Positions 50,300-64,000 of a stretch of 64,000 nt of DNA are shown one piece after another. This stretch comes from Nymphaea colorata (lineage: Eukaryota > Streptophyta > Magnoliopsida > Nymphaeales > Nymphaeaceae). The notes beneath the pieces are model-generated. The model was not told where the DNA came from and made no database searches. It saw only the letters and a program-made list of their open reading frames with translations. The DNA lies in NCBI RefSeq assembly GCF_008831285.2, contig NC_045150.1, positions 4,850,001 to 4,914,000 on the forward strand, given 5' to 3'. The first letter of the stretch is position 1. Each line of letters begins with the position of its first letter. Position numbers and translations under genes: made by a program.

Positions 50300-51056
50300 A
50301 AAAGAAACATGAGATAATAATGTCTATCGCAAGAAAAGAGGTAAAAGATTACAACACATGTATAAGATAGACACACAAATATGAAATAGCGGATAACATT
50401 ACCATATAAAGTAGAAGACAAACTAACAGATATAAGATAGTGAAATAACAAAGCATTCATAAAGTAGAAGATAAAAAAAGGACATAAGATAATGAAATAA
50501 CAACATGTTTTGTATTGTAAAATATAAACAAAAAGATATGAGATAATGAAATAACAACGTATTTATATATTATAGAAAATAAATACAAGGATATGAGATA
50601 ATGAAATAACAATATCTGTTTATACTATAGAAGATAAATAGAATGATATGAGTTATTTCATTATCTCATATCCTTTTGTTTATTTTCTACAGTATATACA
50701 CGTGTTGTTATTTCATTATCTCATATCCTTCTGTTTATTTTATGTAGTATATATGTGTTGTTGTTTTATTATCTCATATCCTTCTTCATATGTTCTATAT
50801 GTGTTGTTGTTTTATTATCTCATATCCTTCTTCATATGTTCTAGAATACAGACGCATTATTATTTTCATTATTTCATTTCATTATTTCATATCCTTCAGC
50901 TTTATCTTATACAATATATATATGCGTTGTTATTTCACTATCTTATATCCATCTATTTAGCTTTTACAGTACGGACGCGTTGTTATTTCATTATCTCATG
51001 TCCTTTTGTTTATCTCATACAGTATATACGCACTTTGTTATTTCATTATCTTTGTA
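50300..51056. repeat. Two facing ~60-bp tandem arrays (inverted tandem array)
   Basis: From 50,300 to 50,652 units of about 60 bp read GATATGAGATAATGAAATAA followed by CAACGTATTTATAT and TATAGAAAATAAATA. From 50,653 to 51,056 the same unit is repeated in reverse complement (TTATTTCATTATCTCATATC). The switch occurs at about 50,652. Each side holds roughly six units. The 142-codon ORF across the second half is a repeat artefact. The array lies just upstream of the PMD gene and may mark the outer end of the right arm. Confidence 0.85.
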
Positions 51057-53672
51057 ATGCTTCCTACAACATATGAACTAACGAAACAACGCAAGAATAA
51101 CTTGGAAAAAACAAAGACTATATCAGTCACAGTTGAACTTCCTTCGGCTTGTAGACTCCGCTCGCTTTGCTGGGAACCGTCTCAGCCTCTGCTCACTCTG
51201 ATAACGACTTTCTGTTTGCTCTGACTGGTGGACTCTACTACCTCTTCGACCAATAATGAGAATCACTCTAATGACAAGAATTGATCCAACAGATGCCCTT
51301 ATGTTTGCTCCAATTGATGCTCTTCGACTGACGGCGAAAACTACTCCCTTGTTGTTGTGAACTTTTGAAGGTTATGGACAACCCAAACATTCAAAGTGTT
51401 ATGGGGAACAACCACCCCCACCACACCACCACCCCCCCCCCCCTAAACTTCCACCTCTAGGAGTCGCTTTGTCGAAAAACCATTTTACTGCCGAGAGGGG
51501 TATTCTTGGTCATCAATGCCTTCATGTACAACCTATCCTATCACCATCATTTTTGTGATCCACATCAGGGCATTATTGTCTATCGAGTCCACCTCAATTG
51601 TGTGTCGAGTCCACCCACCGATTCACCATCGACCCAGACTTGTGCCGATTCGAACTCTGATTCACCTCTTTCATACACATCGGTGGCATATATGACCAGC
51701 TATGGACTGTTATAGGAAGGACATGAACCCCTGATGCCACACTCTAAACCAGGACAAGAGGTAAGAAGAAGAACCAACAATGACGACAAATAGTGGGGAG
51801 TGACAATAACAACAGCAGCTTGGAGTGATGGCATCCAAAGCAGCAAGAGTCCTTGAGTCAATGGTAGCAGGAACAACGAGTGATGGAAGGAACACACTCC
51901 AGGGTGAGAAATGGAGGCAATAGGGTCAAAGGGTGACCACGAACAAAGAACAAACAATAAGATTCATGGTGGGAAGGAGACTAGATTTGCGCGCCTAATA
52001 ACCGTTACATTTTGTGTCTGGATTTTTGTTAGACTTCTCAAGGTCCAAGAAAAAAACAGAGACTTCTATATGCGCTCTCGCCCCCTAGAGCACAGACTTT
52101 TCCCCATGTATGATGAAGCTTATATAAAACTCAAGAACACATACAAAAGTCCGTCCTCTACAGTAATGTCCACGCTCATCAAACACCCACTTATATCAAC
52201 TCTGGATGACCCTGAATCTCCCATAGTTCAAATAAAGCAAATGCAACTTAAAAGTATAACAATCCAAGAATATGTCATTGCAATTTCAAGAATAAACAAC
52301 TATAATAACATGATTGCAATTGCAGTCACTGTGTGTATATTTGTGTAAAAAATATTGTGCCAATGTGGGATACAGACATTTTTTGTGGGAGGTATAACCG
52401 ACGCTGAAAAAGTCCGGTAAGAGTTTCTTATTTCAGATGGCATTATGTACCAAAGTTGATGTGTATCTATAGCACATTAGAAGAGCTGGCTTTGCGAATC
52501 ATTATGAAAGCACTCAACCACATTTAGTGGTAAGTGTGAGAGGAAAGTGAAGCTCACAGTTTTTTTTTCAAAAAAAGAAATCAGTAATTTGGAAGACACC
52601 CATGACATGACCTGGAAGGGGAAGAAACCTCTCACCCTGCTGGATTTTTCATTTGCAAAAACGAGAACAATATTGGTACAAGAAAATGAAGAACACTGTG
52701 AAAAGAAAATGGGGACACACAGGGTCGGGTGTGAGGATGTTGGGGTTTTTTCTCAATAGTAGTTAGATGAACACAACAAGCACTGTCGATGGTTCCTCGT
52801 CTTCCCCGATCGTCTTTCGACTAAGAGGAATCATTGGTACCAAACCGTCGATAGGCTAGGGCTGCCGTCTCATCAAAGTGTGTGTGTGTGTGTGTGAGTG
52901 AGAGAACAACAGTTCCTACCTTGCGATGGATGGCCTGGTGGAGATCCGATGGTCCTTCCTTTCCTGCAAGGGTAGAAGCAGAAATATTTTTCATAAGGAA
53001 GGCTGAATTAAGGTTTCTAAATTTTAACTAGGGCTGAAATATCATTTTTTCAAAATTTTTATATAGAACAAGTGAAATTTTTTAAAATTTATGTATAATT
53101 TTTTTTAAAAATAAATGAGGTGGGCCCCAGGCTCCGCCCTTGCTTCCCCTCCCACAAATGGCAGTGGTAAAGCTCGGCAACAATTGCGTGGGCATAGTGG
53201 CTACTAGGGCAGGGCTAGAAATATTTTTCCTGGAGGTCGAACTTGATAAATGACAATGCCTGAACAAAATTTTTGAAGATTTTTCCCAGAAAAATATATA
53301 GCGGACAAATTAAAATTGCAGAATGTTTTCAAATTTAATATCGTATTCTTCAAAATCCTCCCCTAGGCCCCCATACTAAGCAAATGAGCATGTATGTCAA
53401 GGATATCTAAGCTTACCACTACAGACCGGGGCATTATTATATCCCATGCACATGACATGGTTTAAGAAAATCAGTTACGCAATTTTGTTGGACAACACTT
53501 TTAGTATCTAGTTGTTGCCTTTACTGGCAGTGGGGCATCAATTATTCATACATGGTGGCTCATGTACGTGGTTGATAAGCAGGTTGACATGTGGAAATCA
53601 GTCATTAACATAAATTTCTTAAACATGGTTTACAAGTTGGGCTCAATGTGGCGTAGATGTGGTTGAGGTACA
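51057..53672. other. Intergenic sequence without recognised gene
   Basis: No conserved protein was recognised. It includes a C-rich run (51,420-51,446), a (TG)n tract (52,879-52,896), and AT-rich pieces at 52,960-53,160 and 53,208-53,390 beside GGGCCCC/GGCTCCGCCC edges that look like scraps of dispersed repeats. Confidence 0.5.
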
Positions 53673-53758
53673 TTCAAAAACATGACTACAAGAAGACTAT
53701 ACATGTCTCAAGGGGTTCAAAAACATGACTACAAGTAGACTATACATGTCTCAAGGGG
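53673..53758. repeat. 43-bp tandem duplication
   Basis: TTCAAAAACATGACTACAAG plus 23 more bases occurs twice in a row, with one difference. Confidence 0.9.
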
Positions 53759-53825
53759 CATAGCGTGACTGGGCATCAAAGGATCACACTCAAGGTGTCC
53801 AAAGTTCGAATACTATGGTTGCTGC

Positions 53826-53909
53826 AGGCTCTCATGAGTACTCTGCTGATATTTAAATGGTAGTTTTAGGCTCTCATGAGTACTCCGCTGATATCTAAAT
53901 GGTGGCAAT
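53826..53909. repeat. 42-bp tandem duplication
   Basis: AGGCTCTCATGAGTACTCTG plus 22 more bases occurs twice in a row with a few substitutions. Confidence 0.88.
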
Positions 53910-54114
53910 TACAACACTCAAGTTAAAAGGATCTATACTAAATTCATGCAAGTCTCAAAGTAAGCCACAATCTTAGAAGCATAAGGATATTGGCTTTGGG
54001 GGTTTTATGGCGAAGACAGTTTCCCTTCAACATAGGTCATCGAAAGAATCTCAGATGACCCGCCAAAGCACGAAAGCCAAGATCTTTCAAAAAATTGATT
54101 CCTATTTGAAGAGT

Positions 54115-54270
54115 GCATATATGTATATATATATATATGTATGTATATATACATACATACATACATATATACATATATATATGTATATACATATATATAT
54201 ACATATATATATGTATATACATATATATATACATATATATATGTATATACATATATATATACATATATGT
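54115..54270. repeat. AT minisatellite with 30-bp higher-order unit
   Basis: Alternating TA/CA/GT steps resolve into a 30-bp unit (ATGTATATACATATATATAT, then ACATATATAT) at 54,181, 54,211 and 54,241. The first two copies are exact and the last has one change. ORFs across it are artefacts. Confidence 0.9.
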
Positions 54271-54743
54271 ACAAATATCCTAATAGACTATATGTGCATC
54301 CTCCAAGCACAAACAGCGTTTGGGAGTAAAAAAAAAAACTATGAAACCCTAAAAGAAGGTCCTCTTATTGTTAAAAAAAATGTAATGGCAATGTTTTAGA
54401 AAAGGTCTTTTAATAAGAAATGGATGAGGAAAAAGGAGCGGCTAGTTCATGGGGCCATGTTAGTGGCACTTTGTGGGAGGATTCCAACAGGAGTTGTGCG
54501 CTTGGCCCCAAACAACTCACAAAGATGCCCAAGTCATGCATGCTTTTAGCCATACAACTTGCGTAATCGAGACTGTCAGAATCTTCAAATGTTTGTTGGT
54601 AGTGGGACGATTCCTTCAATTAGGCCACAAGGTTGTTGGCATTAATAAATTAAATTAAGACGAAAGTGCGGACATGGCAGCCCACTCAACCCAGCTTTTA
54701 ACGAGCCAACGGATTAGATTTTTAGTTTGCTTAAACTCTTGTC

Positions 54744-54886
54744 AAGGTCGTTTTGGTAGTAAGAATACCGTGAGAGTATTTCAGAAGTCCTAGTCAACAA
54801 TGGAGGCAAATTCATATAACAACTGTTTTATGAATAAGCAAATTTATAGAACACTGACGTTCTATTTCTGCTGCCAAACGACTCTT
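54744..54886. mobile_element. Candidate MITE
   Basis: AAGGTCGTTTTGGTAG at the left and CTGCCAAACGACTCTT at the right are imperfect inverted repeats about 110 bp apart. No clear target duplication. Size and form fit a small non-autonomous DNA transposon. Confidence 0.45.
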
Positions 54887-55025
54887 AAAGTTTGTTTGAC
54901 AAACAAAACAATATATCAGTGTTACATAAATATGACTCAATAATTAAAGCAGATTCATGAAATATTTTTAAAAATATTTTATGAACATGCTTCAATTCAT
55001 GATCTATTTGCCAAACAAGCCCTAA
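54886..55025. mobile_element. Candidate hAT-like foldback MITE
   Basis: TAAAGTTTGTTTGACAAA at the left mirrors TTGCCAAACAAGCCCTA at the right. The centre (about 54,950-54,990) is a near-perfect palindrome around GAAATATTTTTAAAAATATT. No clear target duplication was found. Confidence 0.5.
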
Positions 55026-55732
55026 TGCTTGCACCTTATGTATATGTCACATATTTTTTTTTTAGACAATGAAATTCGATAACCGAAGACATTCCTTTGC
55101 AAATGAAGCAAACTTTGGTGTTTGACATTATTTCTCTTTTCTTTTTTGCTTAAATGGTGATAGCATTCTCTTTTATGGGTTTTCAGCCCCCTTTTCTGGC
55201 CGGTGAGCTGCTGTTGTTTTTTCTTTTCCTTACAAACTCTATAATATAAATAAAAATTATCAACTTTAAACATGAAAGCTTGAACGTTACGAATATCTAA
55301 AAATCATTCCTCATAGTTTTTTTTATATAATAATCTTTATTTATACATTGAAAATGATTTTTTTTTCAATTACTATTATATTTTAGGGATGTTTTTCAAT
55401 TTGTTATTAGCAATTTTTGGTCGACTACAACATTGTAAAGGAAACCTTCGAATTGAAGGACTCCCCAAGTAGCCGAGTGGGGCCGAAGTCAGCCAAGAGC
55501 CGCCCATCTTACGTGGCTGCCGCCCAAGTCGGGACCCGCCAACCGGACGGTGGATGACAGCCCAAAGGAGACTATCGGACGGTAAGCGATCGGCGAAAAG
55601 TTGTGAAGTGGGCCACCCCATCTTTTCTCGCCGTCCAGATGGTTCCGCAGGCAGCATTTCGTTTCATTTCGCTCGAATTTGACCGGCATTTCGTTTCCCT
55701 TTCGAAATTCAGAAACTCAGCCCCGCTTATGG
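55026..55732. promoter_or_regulatory. Upstream region of the actin gene
   Basis: AT-rich to about 55,400, then clearly GC-richer (55,440-55,700) approaching the TATA box. I recognise no specific element. ORFs on the minus strand here are not supported. Confidence 0.45.
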
Positions 55733-55742
55733 TATATATAAA
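55733..55742 (+). promoter_or_regulatory. TATA box of the actin gene
   Basis: GGTATATATAAACGG is a strong TATA box. A start about 30 bp downstream (near 55,770) leads into a CT-rich leader exon, as usual in plant actin genes. Confidence 0.75.
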
Positions 55743-55769
55743 CGGCCCAGCGTTTAGCCTGTTCCTCCA

Positions 55770-58831
<3,062 letters not shown>

Positions 58832-60190
58832 GACTACGATTTCTGGTGGTTGTTGCTCTTGGCTTCTTTCTGGTTGTCTATGTGAGGTCGGTCTAGTCTG
58901 GTTGAGGGATGAGTTTTTTTTAGGTACGAGAGTAATTGTCTTTCACTCTGGCTGATATTCCCCTACCCGATATGTAGCATTAAAGTATTGTGCAGTGGCT
59001 TGTTACTCAAAAGTATTAGATGGGAAGGCATCGGTTTCAGTTTGCTATTCACTTTTAGTCACCATATCAGGCCAATGCTATTTTTATGGCAAGGATATGG
59101 TGCGAGTTTGGACCTTTTAAAATTACTCTCCTTGTCTTTATATGTTTACATTCTATTTATCTAGAATGTAGGGTTTTGGTGTGTTGATGGTAGGAAGAGC
59201 AATGCGATGCACACATTCTCTTGATTGTGCTTGTCCTTTTAGATTTCATTGTGTTCTTTTCTTTGGTCTGTCTATATTGTATCAGGCATCTTTCAAGTGT
59301 CAGCCTATATCTCGTCTTTACTATTATACTCGATATTGCATTCTGCGCTGCTTTGAGTAACCGAGTTGATTACGTCTTGTTTCCATGCACGGCTCCCTTC
59401 TGTTTGCAGGGAGAAGTTTTAGGGTGGTCACGATTTCCACTTTTATGATGAGTACAGTGAAATGAAAAGCAAAACTGGTACATTCGAGTTGTCTCCTGTG
59501 GCAAAGATGTTTTCATTTTTTTCCTTGACCTACTTTCCTAGCTCTAATGGGAACTATTTAGCTTTGTTTATTGTTGCCAAAAGCACATTTGCAGAGGTAT
59601 ACGATTGTGTCCAGTGCTCTATATTATAAAATATAAACGCAGCTTAACTGCAAGGATGATCTTTTGTGAATCTTTCTTTTGTTTGTACGTGATATGCGAA
59701 TAACGCTTAGCTTTACTGTCCCTGTATCTGTATTGCCATGCTATGCTATGCGTGTTTGATGAACAACATTTTTTTTTTGCCGCTCGGACTGCAAAGGTTA
59801 TGTAGTCGTTTGCGGGGTCTGGACCAACTACTTATTATCCCTCTGAGTTGAACGAAAGCTACGAGTCGTGCTTGTTCATCGTGGCAGTTCAGCTTGCAGA
59901 TTTAAATTCCTGGATTTTATACTCATTTGTTTCATCTACACAAATTTTGTCCTTTAGACGGTTATTCAGAAGAAGAAAAAGCTGTAAAACTTGCAACATC
60001 GGGGACGGAAGGACTTGAATTACACCGAAAGAGATTTAGGGTGGGGTGTTGTTTTTTTTATTTTTTTAGGGGTACCCTGCTGGACGGTGGGTTGAATGTG
60101 AATCTTAAACCCAATTAAGAAGTGCAGTCTCTGATCAAATAAAGGTCAGGCTCTGGGTCTTGACTTGAAAGGGTTCAACGACTTCGGTTG
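58832..60190 (+). other. Actin 3' UTR and downstream flank
   Basis: T-rich sequence follows the stop. A poly(A) site could not be fixed; several AT-rich stretches (for example ATTATAAAATATAAAC near 59,624) are possible signals. No second gene is visible. Confidence 0.5.
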
Positions 60191-61844
60191 CTCCTCAATT
60201 GAATGTAACGATGGGGCAAAGAGAGGTTTGCTCTTGTTTTGCCTTTCTCCGCCAACAATTTAGGGACATTGAGACAGACTTTGGCGGTTCAAAGTCACTA
60301 ACGATCCAGCACGTATCCTTCTTGCTGTCCTTTAGACAGTAAAGTCCGATTGCTTTCCACGTCGAGCTGCATCTCCCACGTCTTTCTGCATAACAACACA
60401 GGTTGTAGCCACTGGATAAGAGAGTAACAATCTGAGTGTCATTATAAACCCTGAATGAGGTTTTTGTACCTCCATTTTGTTTTATGAGCTTTTCCAAGGT
60501 GTTTTCCTCCTTGCAAGGTTGAGTGTCTTGAGGCGGATTTTATTTCCATTAAAATTTTGTGGTGAATTATCTCACATGGCAGGCAAATTATAGTGGCTTT
60601 GCAATGCCACAAGTTAAGAGGAAATATAGGTCCCATTGAGATGAGACAATGAAAATTCACCTTGTTCAGAATCTTATGTGAGAGTGAATCATGAAAGTGG
60701 GTTGGATGAAAGTTTGAACTCTATCTATGGAGTTTTTCACCTCTAAAGCTCTATTCCGGACGGTCCTTTTCCTTTTAAAATTGTACATCTATTTTTAAAT
60801 GTCAGTTACAAAGTCAGCCTAGTAAGATAATAGTAAGAAAATACTATTTTAGATTTTGGATTTACTAGATGGTAACTGGTGCATATTGGAATACAACTAA
60901 ATGAATATCTATCACATTCAACTTCTTGAGAAAAGAAGATTGTCACTTCGTTAAGCACACGATTGTCGTTGAAGGGCATTTTCATTGTTTTAGCAGACTT
61001 AAAAAGGGAAGCTTCCGTTGGCCGGCTGTTGACATATGAGAATGAGAAAGCACCAGTTCATAACTCTTGGAAGCTGACAACCAGCTTCCTGAATAAGGTT
61101 CCACGATGACCCAAGGTCTACAGTGACCATGCTTTGTCACCATTGAACTTTTCAATGGAAAGCCCTAAATGGACACTTTCTTATGAGGTAAGTTTATCTA
61201 CGATTACGAATTGTTGATCAGGAAAGCGCGTCTTGAAAAGTATAAGTCTTCCACATCACATTTTTCATAAACAAATGAGAGCTTTGGATGACTGGACTCA
61301 CTCACAAAGAAGACGACGAGGGTAACCGAAAAAGCCAAAAAGGAAGTCCAACAACTCACTGCCCCACACGGTTTGGGAAGGAAAAAACGGTCCCTTTACG
61401 TCTTGTGTGGGCAAGAGTGACGGTACTAGAAAGAAATGATATGTCTGAGTATGTTTCTCTTCGGAATGATTAATTGATTTTGTGACCATGACAAATTTAT
61501 TCTCCCCTTTCTTCGCTCACATTGTTTTGCTTTTTTTCTTCTTTGAGTCTCCTTCTAGCAAAATGGTCAGCATAATGTACATGGCAAATTTGAAACGTAA
61601 TGCCTGCCAGAAATGGTTTCTAAGTCAGTCGCTTTTCCTTTTACCTTTATTTTAGTTGTCTTGTTTCATTGTCCTTTCCCGTTCTTCCTTTTCCTCTGGA
61701 TCTCCTTTTTTTCTCCATCTCCTCTAAGAGCAAGAAAAGGATTCAAGAGGACAACACCACAATTTAAACCCTCATGAAACTGTGAAGCCATATCGTTCTG
61801 GAAATCCTCTGAAAAAGAAAGATGTCTCAAAATTTTGAAGTTAA
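60191..61844. other. Intergenic sequence without recognised gene
   Basis: Short open frames occur on both strands (longest about 100 codons, 60,195-60,497 minus), but none resembles a known protein and none is long enough to stand alone. Confidence 0.45.
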
Positions 61845-62075
61845 GGCCCTGTTTGATGCATATCGATTTTATTGTGCATCGGGAGAAACTTGCTGTTTTT
61901 GTATGGCTTTTCATACTCAATTCAAACACAAGGAAAATTACTCAGCCAAATTTTATGGATCAGGGTAATTTTACTTTGAAAAAAAGTCAGACCTGGGGAG
62001 GTCCGACTTTTTATCATTGGCTTTTTTCTATGGTAATCTACCACTCAAAAATTTTACCATGCCATCAAATGAGAC
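61845..62075. mobile_element. Candidate MITE with TTAA flanks
   Basis: Left end GGCCCTGTTTGATG and the complement of the right end GTCTCATTTGATGG are imperfect inverted repeats, flanked by TTAA at 61,841-61,844 and 62,076-62,079. A short hairpin (AAGTCAGACCT against AGGTCCGACTT) lies near 61,986-62,013. GGCCCTGTTTG starts are common among plant MITEs. Confidence 0.42.
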
Positions 62076-62898
62076 TTAAAAGACATGCTTCAGGGATCGG
62101 GACTCTCCAAATTTGAGACCCTAAATCCCATTTGACAAATAATTGTGGAAACTGCAATTGTTGAAAAGAAAACTACCAAGAAACCAGAATATTTGGACAT
62201 CTCTGGCTACTTAATACCTGAACAGTAATGGGGTGTTTTGGCAGGGGCAGAGCCATGGCTCTGGCAGGGCCATGTGATTGAAAAAATGCGATGCAATGCA
62301 TGTGATAAGTCCAAAAATCGATGCCATAAATGCATGAGGTGGTGGTGAGGTCTTGGTGCAGTCTTTTATTTTAATGGCCATGTTATGAATGATTTTATGT
62401 TACGGTAAATGATCATCGCAGTTTTCTTACTCATCTTTTAACTTTTTTTTTTTTTTCTAAATGTCATGAATGTATTGGAATTCAAGTCATGATTTATTCA
62501 TTGATGGAGGTTATGGGTCATATGTTCATGGTCTCCAGGTCCTACAAATGGATGCCTGGGAGTCTATGTCAAGTATACCAACTGTCGTGTACCAAGGTGG
62601 TGTTGTGGGTGCCGGGTGTTGTATAAGTGTATTCTTCCTCAAATACAAAAGTTGTTTTTGCAATGTCACCGTATATAACATAAAGTACGATGTTTCTTTT
62701 TTTTTTTTTTTTTCAACGCCATGGCCCCCCTCAAGTATTGAAAACAAAATTTTATATACTAAAATTTTCAAAAAAGATTCTGTTTTGTTTCCTTCAAAAT
62801 TTTCGAAAAATTATGGTGGCCCTGTGAAAATTTCCGTTAATTTTATTTACGTTTTTTTCCTTGATCTTCAGCTTTCCGACAACAAAATCCTGGCTCCA
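62076..62898. other. Intergenic sequence without recognised gene
   Basis: Contains T homopolymer runs (62,440-62,456, 62,697-62,713) and a GGCCCCCCTCAAGTATTG-AAATTTTC block that looks like part of a dispersed repeat. The 189-codon ORF across this and the following microsatellite is not supported. Confidence 0.45.

Positions 62899-64000
<1,102 letters not shown>

Noticed and set aside
50648-51076. 142-codon ORF
   Set aside because: It is a translation of the ~60-bp tandem array; its periodic sequence follows the DNA repeat.
40128-51240. Shared 16-mer TGGTGGACTCTACTAC at about 40,127 and 51,225
   Set aside because: Flanks do not match, and one 16-base match is expected by chance in a window of this size.

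Overview
The window is AT-rich nuclear DNA of a flowering plant. It has Ty1/copia and Ty3/gypsy LTR retrotransposons, FAR1/Mutator-type transposase genes, Ulp1-like and plant-mobile-domain (PMD) genes, and one ordinary plant actin gene with the three conserved coding introns and a long leader intron. I cannot name the species. No rRNA, tRNA or CRISPR structure was found.

Positions 1 to about 51,056 form a large, diverged, inverted duplication. Both arms carry the same block. From the outside inwards it is: a PMD gene (read inwards), a tandem array A, an Ulp1-like gene b (read outwards), a ~118-bp tandem repeat, array B, an Ulp1-like gene a (read inwards), array C, and a FAR1/MULE transposase gene (read outwards). 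The left arm occupies 1-962, 23,357-28,902, 33,971-36,912 and 39,868-39,915. The right arm occupies about 40,890-51,056. The centre is a ~1-kb spacer at 39,916-40,890. All spacer arrays are built on variants of one motif, GAGATAA(C/T). Every coding copy I could read is broken. The outer left end lies outside the window.

The left arm is interrupted by LTR elements absent from the right arm, which serves as an empty-site reference. (1) A del/Tekay-like gypsy remnant (963-23,351, TSD TTCAT) sits in a PMD intron and keeps only its LTRs and the last ~540 bp of pol. (2) Nested in one of its LTRs is a 15.9-kb Tat-like gypsy (5,559-21,451, TSD CCATA) with gag, protease, RT, two RNase H domains, integrase and its own PMD-type ORF upstream of gag. 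(3) A complete but mutated copia element (28,903-33,970, TSD GACTC) has non-canonical TA...TA LTR ends. (4) A solo LTR (36,913-39,867) is related to the Tat-like element. All four are read on the minus strand.

From 51 kb rightwards the sequence looks like ordinary host intergenic DNA with short tandem duplications, microsatellites and small foldback MITE candidates around one actin gene (TATA box about 55,733, coding exons 57,192-58,831, 377 codons). It is the only gene in the window that appears intact. The region 60-64 kb shows no gene that I can support.
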